Assembly (NCBI GenBank): GCA_964591455.1 | Contig: CAZQDZ010000007.1 | Span: 62,001-126,000 of the forward strand | DNA length: 64,000 bases | Origin: RFSX01 sp964591455 | GTDB lineage: Bacteria > Bacteroidota > Bacteroidia > Chitinophagales > Saprospiraceae | Direction of reading: 5' to 3' | Shown: positions 1 to 8,843 of the stretch, one piece after another | How positions within the stretch are numbered: position 1 is the stretch's first letter | How the letters are laid out: each line of letters opens with the position of its first letter | Notes under the pieces: model-generated | Seen by the model: the letters and a program-made list of their open reading frames with translations, nothing else | The model's database searches: none | Told to the model about the DNA's origin: nothing | Translations under genes and position numbers: made by a program

Positions 1-640
1 TTCTTTCCAATGCGGCTTCAGGATCTACCCCTATAAACCTTGCATAGTTAACCAAACTGAACATTAAATCACCAAATTCTTCTTCTATTTCCATTGCTGT
101 GCCTGAATGAACTGCTTCTTTCAGCTCAGTCTGTTCTTCTTCTACTTTTGCCCAAACATCAGCCACGTTTTCCCATTCAAACCCGACCACTGCTGTTTTT
201 TCCTGTAGTCTATAAGCTTTGACCAAAGCTGGTAGTGCATTGGGTACACCCTGCAGAACTGACTTTTTACCTTCTGCAAGTTTGATGGCTTCCCAATTCT
301 TCTTTACGTCTTCATCTGACTCTACGGTTTCATCACCATAGATATGAGGATGTCTTGTGATTAGCTTCTCGCAGATGGCATTAATCGCCTCCTCCAAGGT
401 GAATTCACCTTTTTCCTCCCCTATTTTAGCATAGAATACTAAGTGAAGAAACAAATCCCCAATTTCTTCTTTAATTCCCTGATAATCTTCCTCTATTATT
501 GCATCCGCTAACTCATACAATTCTTCAATAGTTAGCTTTCTGAGAGAATGAATAGTCTGTTTTCTATCCCATGGACAACCTACCCTAAGGTCGTCCATAA
601 TACCTACTAATCTCATAAAAGCTTGAGCTTTAGGATCCAT
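1..640 (-). CDS. mazG: MazG-type nucleoside triphosphate pyrophosphohydrolase (C-terminus cut by window edge)
   Basis: MazG hydrolyses NTPs/dNTPs to the monophosphate and pyrophosphate (house-cleaning, ppGpp-linked stress control). I translated it by hand because the gene runs off the left edge without a stop. The protein starts MDPKAQAFMRL at an ATG whose complement lies at 638-640 and has the family signature CPWDRKQTIHSLRKLTIEE followed by an acidic EExYELADAI..E..GDLFLHLVFYA region. A second, diverged copy of the same metal-binding helix pair (EIEEEFGDLMFSLVNYAR) follows, as in full-length two-domain MazG. About 213 codons are present out of the usual ~260. The stop lies outside the window. 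Identification is firm. Confidence 0.93.
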   Translation of the reverse strand, partial: MDPKAQAFMRLVGIMDDLRVGCPWDRKQTIHSLRKLTIEELYELADAIIEEDYQGIKEEIGDLFLHLVFYAKIGEEKGEFTLEEAINAICEKLITRHPHIYGDETVESDEDVKKNWEAIKLAEGKKSVLQGVPNALPALVKAYRLQEKTAVVGFEWENVADVWAKVEEEQTELKEAVHSGTAMEIEEEFGDLMFSLVNYARFIGVDPEAALER

Positions 641-674
641 ATCAACTCTTTAGTCTATTTTTATGTTGTAACAG

Positions 675-682
675 CAAATATA
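675..682 (-). promoter_or_regulatory. Putative -7 element (TATATTTG) upstream of mazG
   Basis: On the minus strand TATATTTG matches the Bacteroidota primary sigma factor -7 consensus TAnnTTTG exactly and lies 35 nt before the mazG start. No TTTG -33 element sits at the expected ~19 nt spacing. In AT-rich DNA such 8-mers occur by chance, so this is suggestive only. Confidence 0.3.
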
Positions 683-690
683 ACAACACA

Positions 691-903
691 ATGTCTGGAC
701 TTTTACCCACATTCATTTTGATTTTCTCAGTCTTCCTTATCGCCTTTGTCTTGATTAATATAAGGCACATAGTAACAGGCAATGAATTCCGAGGGTCTTG
801 TGCCACTAACAACCCAATGCTCAAAAATAATCTTGGTGAATGTGGTGTATGTGGAAAGAAACCAGATGAGGAATGTCAAATGCCTGAGTTACACAAACCG
901 TAG
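691..903 (+). CDS. nqrM: NqrM-like (Na+)-NQR maturation factor (small Cys-motif membrane protein)
   Basis: A 70-aa protein with one N-terminal membrane helix (residues 3-22), a short basic stretch, then a cysteine cluster: RGSC at about 35-38, ECGVCG at about 50-55 and a later EEC. This arrangement (TM helix, GSC, E-C-x-x-C-G) is that of the NqrM/DUF539 family, which delivers or inserts the iron between membrane subunits of the Na+-translocating NADH:quinone reductase. The length fits the family (60-75 aa). In many genomes nqrM sits beside apbE or the nqr operon. Here neither is in view, so it is an orphan copy. It is divergent from mazG, with the two starts 51 bp apart. Confidence 0.75.
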   Translation: MSGLLPTFILIFSVFLIAFVLINIRHIVTGNEFRGSCATNNPMLKNNLGECGVCGKKPDEECQMPELHKP

Positions 904-950
904 AATTCCTGATACTAATTCACTTTTCATCATTCAATGTTTAGAGCCTT

Positions 951-3455
951 ATGAAACAAGCGTTTTATACTATTGCTATCGTACTGTTACATTTTATAGT
1001 ATCAGCACCAATCAATGCTCAGCAAATGAGCAGCTCCGAGATTTATCATGAGCTTCAAAAATTTAACTTTCTAGGATCAGTACTATACGTAGCTGCCCAT
1101 CCAGACGATGAGAATACCAGATTAATTTCGCATTTGTCTAATGGCATGCATGCTAGAACGGCCTATATTTCCTTAACAAGAGGAGATGGTGGACAGAACT
1201 TGATTGGGACAGAAATCAGAGAACTCTTAGGTGTCCTCCGAAGCCAAGAATTACAAATGGCAAGAGCCACGGATGGTGGACAACAATTCTTTACACGTGC
1301 TAATGATTTTGGCTATTCAAAACATCCTGATGAAACATTAGAAATTTGGAATAAGGATGAGGTATTTGCAGATCTAATCTATGCCATCAGATATTTCAAA
1401 CCAGATGTCATTATTAACCGATTTGATCACAGAACACCTGGTCAGAGTCATGGACATCATACGAGTTCTGCGATGTTATCTGTAGAAGCTTTTGATAAGA
1501 GTGCCGACAAATCAATATTTCCAGAGCAACTTAAAAAGGTGGATGCATGGCAACCTAAAAGGCAGTTCTTTAATACTTCATGGTGGTTTTATGGCAGTAG
1601 AGAAAAGTTTGCTAAAGCTGACAAGACTAATTTAATGAGTGTAGAGGCGGGTTCATACTACCCTTCCATAGGTATATCCAATAATGAAATATCAGCACTA
1701 GCAAGGTCCAAGCATCGATCTCAAGGTTTTGGAAGTGCGGGAAGTAGAGGAAGCTACCAAGAGTATCTAGAATTACTTAATGGAGACATGCCTACAAACA
1801 AGGAAAATCTTTTCGAAGGAATTACGACAACTTGGGCAAGAGTTGAAGGTGGTCAAGTGGTTAAGAAAGAAACAGATGCCTTACTTGAATCATTTGACTT
1901 TAGAAACCCAAACAACAATTTGAATGCTTTACTTTCAATCTGGGATAAGGTTTCAAGCCTAAAGGACAGCCACTGGAAGACAGTTAAACAACCACAATTA
2001 GCAGAGCTTATCTTACAATGTAGTGGCTTGTATCTAGAGGCAAGTACAGAGGTGCAGCAAACGTCTCATGGTGATAGCTTAGAAATCAGACTAGAATTGA
2101 CAAGCAGGAGTGACGCAGAAATAGCACTAAATTCTATTCGCATTAATGGAAAGAAGATTGGAGCTGAAAGAGAAATAGAATCATTCGAAAATAATCAGTG
2201 GTATGAGACAATCTTAATAAGTGAAGATATTCCATTCTCTAATCCATATTGGCTGTCCGAGCAAGGCTCGCTAGGCACATATAGAATAGATAATATGGAA
2301 GACAGAATAGCACCTCAAAGTGCAGGGCCTGTTAATGTAGAATTCGACGTTTCGCTAGAAGGAAGAAATATTAAATATTCCAGAGAAGCTATATACCGTT
2401 ATGTAGATCCGGCTGTAGGAGAGATAAGACAACCCCTAGTTGTTATTCCTCCAGCGACCATGAGTTTTGATAAGGATATTTATTTAATCGCGGATACTCG
2501 TGAAATGCCAGTGGAAGTTAAAGTTAGAGCTGGTGCTGAGACAGTGGAAGGCAAGCTAACGCTGGATGTACCCGCAGGATGGCAAATTTCACCTAAATAT
2601 CAGGATGTCAGTATCAAAGGTCAGGGATTCGAACAGACATATACATTTTCACTACGTGCTCCAAGCCAGACTTCAACTGGTGATGTCGCTGCAAAGATTA
2701 AGTTGAACGGCAAGTCTTATGACAAGACGCTTATTAATATAGAGTATGATCACATTCCATTACAAACAATCTTATTTCCGGCCTCATCACGTGTGGTTAA
2801 GGTACCCTTGGCTAAAGGTGGAGAGAACATAGGATATGTCATGGGCGCAGGAGATAAAATGCCAGAGAGTCTTGAGAGTGTTGGCTTCAATGTAGAGCTA
2901 CTCGAATTACAAAATATTGCCTTGCAAGACCTTTCAGATTATGATGCTATTGTCATAGGCATAAGGGCTTATAATACCTTGAAGCAACTCAAGCAATACA
3001 ATAAATATCTTTTTGCCTATGCTGAGAATGGCGGGACGCTTATTACGCAGTACAATACTTCGCGAAGAATTAATTTTGATGATTTAGCACCCTATCCTAT
3101 CAAGTTATCCAGAAAAAGAGTTACAGATGAGTATGCAGAGATGAGAGTATTAGATAAGAATCATCGAGTAATGACGACACCTAACAAAATTACTCAAGAA
3201 GACTTTAATGGCTGGGTACAGGAACGAGGTCTCTACTTTGCAGAAGAATGGGATTCAAAATTTACACCCTTACTATCTTGCAATGACAAAGACGAAGATC
3301 CATTAGACGGCAGTTTACTAGTGGCACCACATGGCAATGGATACTTCGTATATACTTCAATTTCTTGGTTTAGACAGTTACCAGCTGGTGTACCAGGCGC
3401 TTACAGATTATTCAGTAATATATTAGCTTTAACCTCAAATGAAAGAGATAACTAA
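951..3455 (+). CDS. Secreted PIG-L/LmbE-family deacetylase with C-terminal GATase-like domain
   Basis: An 834-aa exported protein. Residues 1-23 form a signal peptide ending INA-QQ. Residues 40-260 carry the PIG-L (LmbE) zinc N-deacetylase fold: AHPDDE at 49-54 gives the zinc ligand His and catalytic Asp, and SHGHHT at 166-171 gives the second metal-binding site. Such enzymes remove N-acetyl groups from amino-sugar conjugates. The middle resembles Ig-like/NPCBM-type beta domains. The last ~220 residues (YDAIVIGIRAYNTL, NGGTLITQYNT) resemble the ThuA/class I glutamine-amidotransferase-like domain often attached in Bacteroidota. The substrate is not predictable. The gene overlaps the start of the small membrane protein gene that follows and is likely co-transcribed with the symporter, which suggests cleavage plus uptake of an amino-sugar compound (inference). 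Confidence 0.88.
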   Translation: MKQAFYTIAIVLLHFIVSAPINAQQMSSSEIYHELQKFNFLGSVLYVAAHPDDENTRLISHLSNGMHARTAYISLTRGDGGQNLIGTEIRELLGVLRSQELQMARATDGGQQFFTRANDFGYSKHPDETLEIWNKDEVFADLIYAIRYFKPDVIINRFDHRTPGQSHGHHTSSAMLSVEAFDKSADKSIFPEQLKKVDAWQPKRQFFNTSWWFYGSREKFAKADKTNLMSVEAGSYYPSIGISNNEISALARSKHRSQGFGSAGSRGSYQEYLELLNGDMPTNKENLFEGITTTWARVEGGQVVKKETDALLESFDFRNPNNNLNALLSIWDKVSSLKDSHWKTVKQPQLAELILQCSGLYLEASTEVQQTSHGDSLEIRLELTSRSDAEIALNSIRINGKKIGAEREIESFENNQWYETILISEDIPFSNPYWLSEQGSLGTYRIDNMEDRIAPQSAGPVNVEFDVSLEGRNIKYSREAIYRYVDPAVGEIRQPLVVIPPATMSFDKDIYLIADTREMPVEVKVRAGAETVEGKLTLDVPAGWQISPKYQDVSIKGQGFEQTYTFSLRAPSQTSTGDVAAKIKLNGKSYDKTLINIEYDHIPLQTILFPASSRVVKVPLAKGGENIGYVMGAGDKMPESLESVGFNVELLELQNIALQDLSDYDAIVIGIRAYNTLKQLKQYNKYLFAYAENGGTLITQYNTSRRINFDDLAPYPIKLSRKRVTDEYAEMRVLDKNHRVMTTPNKITQEDFNGWVQERGLYFAEEWDSKFTPLLSCNDKDEDPLDGSLLVAPHGNGYFVYTSISWFRQLPAGVPGAYRLFSNILALTSNERDN

Positions 3456-3576
3456 GGAGTCTACTCTAACCGATGATTCACCTGTATTTAAATCCTGGCG
3501 ATCATGGTATATCATAGTCATCGTATGTAACTTGGTTATGGTTTCGTTAGTCTATTTCTTCTTCAAAGGATTATAA
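3439..3576 (+). CDS. Small single-TM membrane protein between deacetylase and symporter
   Basis: A 45-aa frame beginning at an ATG inside the last codons of the PIG-L gene (17-nt overlap) and ending 3 nt before the symporter ATG. It encodes a charged, polar N-terminus (MKEITKESTLTDD) and one hydrophobic helix (YIIVIVCNLVMVSLVYFFF) ending KGL. The tight packing and clean amphitopic layout support a real gene. Short single-helix proteins are commonly encoded just upstream of SSS symporters in Bacteroidota, so a symporter-accessory role is plausible but inferred. Confidence 0.7.
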   Translation: MKEITKESTLTDDSPVFKSWRSWYIIVIVCNLVMVSLVYFFFKGL

Positions 3577-3579
3577 GTT

Positions 3580-5271
3580 ATGACTCCATTAGATTGGTCT
3601 GTTCTATTACTGACAGTGACTACCATCGTTGGATATGGTATATGGAAGACGAGAGGCAAACAGGACATACATGGCTACCTTCTAGGAGGAAATGAAGCGA
3701 AGTGGTGGACTGTCGGCTTATCCGTGATGGCGACTCAAGCTTCTGCCATTACCTTTCTGTCTACACCTGGTCAGGCATACCATGACGGTATGGGCTTTGC
3801 GCAGTTCTATCTGATGCTGCCTATAGCTATGATTATCATCTGTGTCACTTTCATTCCACTATACTACAAGCTTAAAGTATATACTGCTTATGAGTTTCTG
3901 GAAAGTAGATTTGATGTTAAGACTAGAACTTTGACGTCTTCGCTTTTTCTTGTACAAAGAAGCATACAGGCAGGAATAACAATTTATGCACCAGCTATTG
4001 TATTGAGTTCCATGATGGGTTGGCCACTTAAAATGACCGTACTCATAATAGGATTTATAGCCATAGGGTATACGGTCAGCGGTGGCACTAAAGCCGTACA
4101 TGTAACGCATAAGCATCAGATGGTCGTCATACTTTTAAGCCTTTTCGTCATTTTCATAATCCTGATAAATCTAATTACACAGGATTTTTCTTTTATGGAA
4201 AATCTTAAAATAGCCAAGGCTAATGACAAGCTAGAAGTTCTTGATTTTACTTTTGATATTAAGGAGCGATATAATATATGGTCTAGTATAGCGGCCATTT
4301 TTCTCTTCCTCTCCTACTTCGGCACGGACCAAAGTCAGGTTCAACGCTATATTTCAGGACGTAGTATCAAAGAAAGTAGACTCGGCTTGATCATGAATGG
4401 CATCATGAAATTCCCATTACAGATATTCATATTATTTCTAGGCATTCTTGTCTTCTTGTTCTATCAAACTAATGATGCCCCAATTTTTTTCAATAAGACA
4501 GTGTTAGAGAAGGTAGAAGAAAATTGTCCTGAAGACTATAAAGTTCTTCAAGATATACATCATGGTTTGATTCAAGATAGAAAGTTAATCAATGAAGAGT
4601 ATGTGTCATCATTAAAGACCAAAGATGAAATTCTGGCGACATTGACTTCAAAGAAAATAAAAGCAAACAGAAAAAAGGAAACTGAATTAAGAGATGAAAT
4701 GGAATTTCTTATCGTAAATGCAGATGAGAATCTCGAAACTAATGATAAAGACTACGTATTCATAAGCTTTATTCTTGGGTACTTGCCTCATGGACTTATA
4801 GGGCTTCTATTGGCAGTTATTCTTTTTGCCGCCTTATCATCTACGTCTTCAGAATTAAATGCCTTAGGTTCTACAACAACAATTGATATTTACAAGCGAT
4901 TGTTTAATGCTGAAGCGAGCGACAATCATTATGTAATTGCTTCTAAGTGTTTTACAGCCATGTGGGGATTACTTGCTTTATGCATAGCATTATTTGGTAA
5001 TCTATTTGAAAATCTGATACAATTTGTCAATATCATTGGATCTATATTCTATGGGACAATTCTGGGTATCTTCTTAGTGGCTTTCTATTTTAAGAAAGTT
5101 GGCGCCAACGCTGTCTTTGTAGCAGCAATTATTACACAATTAGTTGTTATTGTTGTTTACAACTTAGATATTCTCCCATTTCTATGGCTGAATGTTATTG
5201 GAGCGCTGGGAGTAATCCTAATTGCTAATTTAATAAAGGGACTGAATTTGGATTCTAAGGTAGAAGTTTAA
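3580..5271 (+). CDS. Sodium:solute symporter (SSS family)
   Basis: A 563-aa inner-membrane protein with about 13-14 hydrophobic helices and the SSS-family N-terminus: GYLLGGNEAKWWTVGLSVMATQASAITFLSTPGQAYHDG, shown here in family terms as G-G-x-x-x-x-W-x-x-G-x-S at about 37-50. YFGTDQSQVQRYISGRS near residue 250 is another SSS hallmark. These proteins couple Na+ entry to uptake of sugars, sialic acids, amino acids or similar solutes. A charged cytoplasmic insert (about residues 305-385, rich in Lys/Glu) lengthens the protein relative to the ~500-aa norm. The last gene of a likely operon with the PIG-L deacetylase and the small TM protein; substrate unknown, plausibly a product of the deacetylase. 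Confidence 0.9.
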   Translation: MTPLDWSVLLLTVTTIVGYGIWKTRGKQDIHGYLLGGNEAKWWTVGLSVMATQASAITFLSTPGQAYHDGMGFAQFYLMLPIAMIIICVTFIPLYYKLKVYTAYEFLESRFDVKTRTLTSSLFLVQRSIQAGITIYAPAIVLSSMMGWPLKMTVLIIGFIAIGYTVSGGTKAVHVTHKHQMVVILLSLFVIFIILINLITQDFSFMENLKIAKANDKLEVLDFTFDIKERYNIWSSIAAIFLFLSYFGTDQSQVQRYISGRSIKESRLGLIMNGIMKFPLQIFILFLGILVFLFYQTNDAPIFFNKTVLEKVEENCPEDYKVLQDIHHGLIQDRKLINEEYVSSLKTKDEILATLTSKKIKANRKKETELRDEMEFLIVNADENLETNDKDYVFISFILGYLPHGLIGLLLAVILFAALSSTSSELNALGSTTTIDIYKRLFNAEASDNHYVIASKCFTAMWGLLALCIALFGNLFENLIQFVNIIGSIFYGTILGIFLVAFYFKKVGANAVFVAAIITQLVVIVVYNLDILPFLWLNVIGALGVILIANLIKGLNLDSKVEV

Positions 5272-5283
5272 ACAATACGATTT

Positions 5284-5303
5284 AGTCATTCAGCAAAATG
5301 ACT
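5284..5303. terminator. Small hairpin between convergent genes
   Basis: AGTCATT pairs with AATGACT across a 6-nt loop, just downstream of the symporter stop and in a convergent gap with the beta-barrel gene. The stem is only 7 bp and no clear U tract follows, so a terminator role is tentative. Confidence 0.3.
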
Positions 5304-5396
5304 TGCAGTCCAATTTTGCATTTCCTGCCAAGATTAGGAAAAGGTATCTTATTCTGAAGCATTTTACAATATGCAAAAAAAGACTTTCTTTACTGA

Positions 5397-7868
5397 TTAA
5401 TTCTCTATCCTATCCGACTCCGCCTCTAACCCTATAGACCTCTTTCTGGATGCTTTTACTTCAGAACTACCAAAACTATAGGTGACACTTACGCTTGCAC
5501 GTCTATTATCCCAGTTGCCTTGACCAAAACTAAGCAGTCCATCAAATTCTGAAACACCATTCCAGAAAGCTTGATCAGTGATATCTTGGATAGCTAGTTT
5601 CACATTTAGACGTTCTTGCAAAAATCTCTTTTGTAGTCCTAGATTTATGGCATAGCTACTTCTGTAACGAAACACTCCACCCCATATACCTGGGCCAGCA
5701 AACCAAGATGACAGTTCTGCAACGAATCCTCTAGGAAGCTTATAGGTATGTTGCTGAAATATATTGTAAGTAAAGGCTTGTAAGTCTATCACATTGCCAT
5801 CAGGATAAGTGGCTTGATTATCTGTATAATTGGCGGAGGCATTCACAAAAGTTGTCCAATTGTCTCCAAACTGAAATGGCAAACTAGCACTAAATCCAAG
5901 CACACGCTGTTCTGCAAGATTATCCCAGTTAATAAATGAGGCTTTAGGGTCACTATCATCCGTGCCTATTAATCTGGTAATCTGGTTTGTAGTTAGGCTA
6001 TAAGCCAGTTTGAAATTATATCTATAATTCAGTGTATAACCTAATTCAATATTATTTACTATTTCTGGACTTAAAGCAGGATTACCTACAGAAAAGTCCA
6101 ATTCTGAAGATTGTATTCGGAATGGATTAAGCACGTTGTAATCAGGTCTGTTGATTCTTCTTCCAAGACTTAGAGACCAGACATTAGCAGGTGTAACAGC
6201 ATAAGTAAGTCCTATACTTGGAAATAAGCTCACGTACGTTGAATCTCGAGAAGGCTCCTGTAACTCATCTCTAAATGCCACAAGTTCGCTCAGTGTTTCA
6301 GTTAATTCTGCACGTAACCCCGCAGAAAGATTCCATTTTTCATTGAAAGATTGGTTATAAGTTACGTAACCTGCATAAACACTTTCGTCATAGAAGAATC
6401 TATTAGACTGAGTATCATTGAATTGAAGAATGTCATTGACTACATTATTAAATTCAAAAAGATTATCCGTACTTATTCTGCTATACTTAGCACCGGTCCC
6501 AAATTTTCCACTGCCAAACTTATTTTCATAGTCTATCTTACCCGTATAGATATCTATGTTTATTGGGGTATTGAAAGCAAAATCATTCCTACTAATAATT
6601 TCATCTTCGACGTTATTAAAATAGGTATTGGGTTGGCTACTGGACTGTGTCGTGCTGAAGTTACCATAATCTGCATCTATACTTAAAAACTGTGGCCCAT
6701 CGCTAAAGGTATAATTGAGATTATATGTTTGGCGAAGGGTATTGGTATTGCCAAACTGACTAGCGACGAGTACACTATCTATATTATCTATGGGGATTAC
6801 AACATCCTCTGGCGTCTCATCTCCAAAGTTAGTAATCAAATCTGTAGAGATTAGATTTCTATTAGAGTCTATGAAGCCACCTCCATTATTGCTTCTATTG
6901 ATTAAAAATCCAATTGTATGCTTTGGCGCAAGGTAGAAATCAGTTCCAAATCTAATATTCTCGCCATTTCTATTACTATCAATATTATTGATGCCTAGTT
7001 GCCTAAACCCATTCTGAGAACTGTCAAAAATAATATCTGTGACATAAGTGCCTAGATTGTATCCTAAGGTTCCATATGTATTAAACTTCGAAGACCTATA
7101 GTTAAGTAAAGAGGATACATTTCCTCTGAATGCAATACCATGACTGGCATTGACGCTAACAGATCCATTAAAACCAAGTGACTTATCACGTTTCATTCTT
7201 ATGTCAATAATGCCTGCATTGCCTTCTGCCTCATACTTAGCTCCTGGATTAGTGATAATATCTATCTTATCTATCTGGTCAGCGGGAATAGATTGCAAGA
7301 ATGCTGTTAGTTCATCACCTGCTAACGGTAAGCGCTTGCCATCTACATAAAACAAGACGCCTGTCCTTCCTAATACTGTGATATTATTATTGTTGTCTAG
7401 CAATACGCCAGGTGCTTTTCTCAGCAAACCCAGTCCATCATCTCCAGTGCTATTGATTGTTCCTTCTACATTAAAAACTGTTCTGTCAGACTTTACTTCT
7501 ACCAAGGCTCTTTGGGCAGTGACTACTGCTGTCTCTAACTCAATACCTCCGGTAGTCATCTGTAGTTGTCCTAAGTCTATATCATTATCTTGAAGATTTA
7601 TATCCGATACCCTTAGGTTCTCAAGGCCAATATAGCTGACTTCTAAATAGTAAGCTCCTGGTGCAGCACTGATACTAAATCTTCCCTCATCATCAGTTGT
7701 TTCCACTTTAGTGATAGATGAATCTTGCTGGCCATATAAGACAACATTTGCAAATATCACAGGTTGATTTAGGTTGTCCTCGATTGTTCCCTTTATACTC
7801 TGACAGAAGAGGTGTGTGCAAGCTAGCATGATAAAACAAAAAGTAAATAAAGACTTATTCATAATCAC
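5397..7868 (-). CDS. TonB-dependent-receptor-like outer-membrane beta-barrel protein (OMP_b-brl_3 type)
   Basis: An 823-aa outer-membrane protein. Residues 1-23 are a signal peptide ending LFCQS. Residues 24-110 are a carboxypeptidase-regulatory-like beta-sandwich (GTIEDNLNQPVIFANVVLYG, TTDDEGRFSI). A plug-like domain follows at about 115-225 (LLRKAPGVLLDNN, VLFYVDGKRLPL, IDIITNPGAKYEAEGNAGIIDI), then a long beta-barrel ending in YSFGSSEVK plus a basic tail. This is the family common in Bacteroidota that lacks a SusD partner and is usually of unknown substrate. No susD-like or regulatory gene is adjacent. Downstream (minus strand) of the DUF2911 gene but separated from it by a good terminator, so probably a separate unit. 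Confidence 0.88.
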   Translation of the reverse strand: MIMNKSLFTFCFIMLACTHLFCQSIKGTIEDNLNQPVIFANVVLYGQQDSSITKVETTDDEGRFSISAAPGAYYLEVSYIGLENLRVSDINLQDNDIDLGQLQMTTGGIELETAVVTAQRALVEVKSDRTVFNVEGTINSTGDDGLGLLRKAPGVLLDNNNNITVLGRTGVLFYVDGKRLPLAGDELTAFLQSIPADQIDKIDIITNPGAKYEAEGNAGIIDIRMKRDKSLGFNGSVSVNASHGIAFRGNVSSLLNYRSSKFNTYGTLGYNLGTYVTDIIFDSSQNGFRQLGINNIDSNRNGENIRFGTDFYLAPKHTIGFLINRSNNGGGFIDSNRNLISTDLITNFGDETPEDVVIPIDNIDSVLVASQFGNTNTLRQTYNLNYTFSDGPQFLSIDADYGNFSTTQSSSQPNTYFNNVEDEIISRNDFAFNTPINIDIYTGKIDYENKFGSGKFGTGAKYSRISTDNLFEFNNVVNDILQFNDTQSNRFFYDESVYAGYVTYNQSFNEKWNLSAGLRAELTETLSELVAFRDELQEPSRDSTYVSLFPSIGLTYAVTPANVWSLSLGRRINRPDYNVLNPFRIQSSELDFSVGNPALSPEIVNNIELGYTLNYRYNFKLAYSLTTNQITRLIGTDDSDPKASFINWDNLAEQRVLGFSASLPFQFGDNWTTFVNASANYTDNQATYPDGNVIDLQAFTYNIFQQHTYKLPRGFVAELSSWFAGPGIWGGVFRYRSSYAINLGLQKRFLQERLNVKLAIQDITDQAFWNGVSEFDGLLSFGQGNWDNRRASVSVTYSFGSSEVKASRKRSIGLEAESDRIEN

Positions 7869-7885
7869 TAATAATATATAAAAAA

Positions 7886-7918
7886 TAATAGGTCAAACTT
7901 AATCAGTCTGACCTATTA
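7886..7918 (-). terminator. Intrinsic terminator after the DUF2911 gene
   Basis: A 10-bp perfect stem (TAATAGGTCA / TGACCTATTA) with a 13-nt loop lies 27-59 nt past the DUF2911 stop. On the minus strand it is followed by a U-rich run (TTTTTTATATA). This fits an intrinsic terminator that separates DUF2911 from the beta-barrel gene. Confidence 0.65.
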
Positions 7919-7944
7919 CAAAGTACAAAATCGGATTAATTGGA

Positions 7945-8784
7945 CTATTTATTAGACCACTCCATTATTGAATTCTTGTTTAGACTTACGTAGTCATCGT
8001 TTCCAGCTTTTTCAGCTAACTCCATAGACATCGTAGCCGCTTGGATAGCTTGCTTAGTCTTACCCATATCAGCTAGAATAAGTGCTTTTCTTCTAACTTG
8101 CCAGAATTTTGGATCATCACCTGCTGTTGCTTGCTCTATCCATGATAGTGCCTGCGTCAGGTCTTTTCCAGATTTGTGGTAATATGTCGCAGCTTGGTAC
8201 ATATCATTAGCTGATGGACCTGCCATAACTTGCTTGATATTAGCCATTACTGTTTCATCTACATTGCTAACTACTTCTAAGCTAGCTACAGCCTTATCCC
8301 ACATGAATTCTACAGTAGCAGAGTTATCAGTGTGATTATTTGTCATGATTGTAAATGTCTCCATCGCATTAGACATTCTTTTTACTTTACCATCTACAGT
8401 AATCGTAGGATCTTTCTCCACGTAACTGCTCCAGCTTCCAGAAGAATGTGGATGGAATTCAAATGCCCAAGAATTAGCAGAAGGCGTAGCAAGTACTGCA
8501 TAAGCACCAGCTTCTAACGCTTTACCGTTAACTGTAACATCATCAGAGAAAGAAATTTTAGTAGCTCTGTTAGCTCCTAATCTCCATTTTTTACCAGTAG
8601 GGACCAAACCATTAGCACCGAATATCTCCCTGTCTTTCATTCCAGGTCTAGAATATTCTATTGTTATAGTGCCAAGTCCTAAATCTTGTTCCATCTTAAC
8701 TGATGGGCTTGCTGCTGGTGTCTGTATTTGTGCTTGCAGACTAAATGCAACAAGTAGGAAAGAAAAAAATAATAAGTGTTTCAT
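7945..8784 (-). CDS. Secreted DUF2911 domain protein
   Basis: A 279-aa protein with a signal peptide (residues 1-18, FSLQAQ) and the DUF2911 core: SPSVKMEQDLGLGTITIEYSRPGMKDREIFG, then VPTGKKWRLGANRATKISFSDDV (given here as family landmarks at roughly 28-90). The C-terminal ~85 residues look helical and TPR-like (ATYYHKSGKDLTQALSWIEQA). The family is widespread in Bacteroidota, predicted periplasmic, and has no established function. The gene is flanked by its own terminator. Confidence 0.85.
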   Translation of the reverse strand: MKHLLFFSFLLVAFSLQAQIQTPAASPSVKMEQDLGLGTITIEYSRPGMKDREIFGANGLVPTGKKWRLGANRATKISFSDDVTVNGKALEAGAYAVLATPSANSWAFEFHPHSSGSWSSYVEKDPTITVDGKVKRMSNAMETFTIMTNNHTDNSATVEFMWDKAVASLEVVSNVDETVMANIKQVMAGPSANDMYQAATYYHKSGKDLTQALSWIEQATAGDDPKFWQVRRKALILADMGKTKQAIQAATMSMELAEKAGNDDYVSLNKNSIMEWSNK

Positions 8785-8843
8785 TATTGCAGATTTAAAA
8801 TTTTATGCAAAAATAACACACACAAACGATAAATAGTTGTCTT

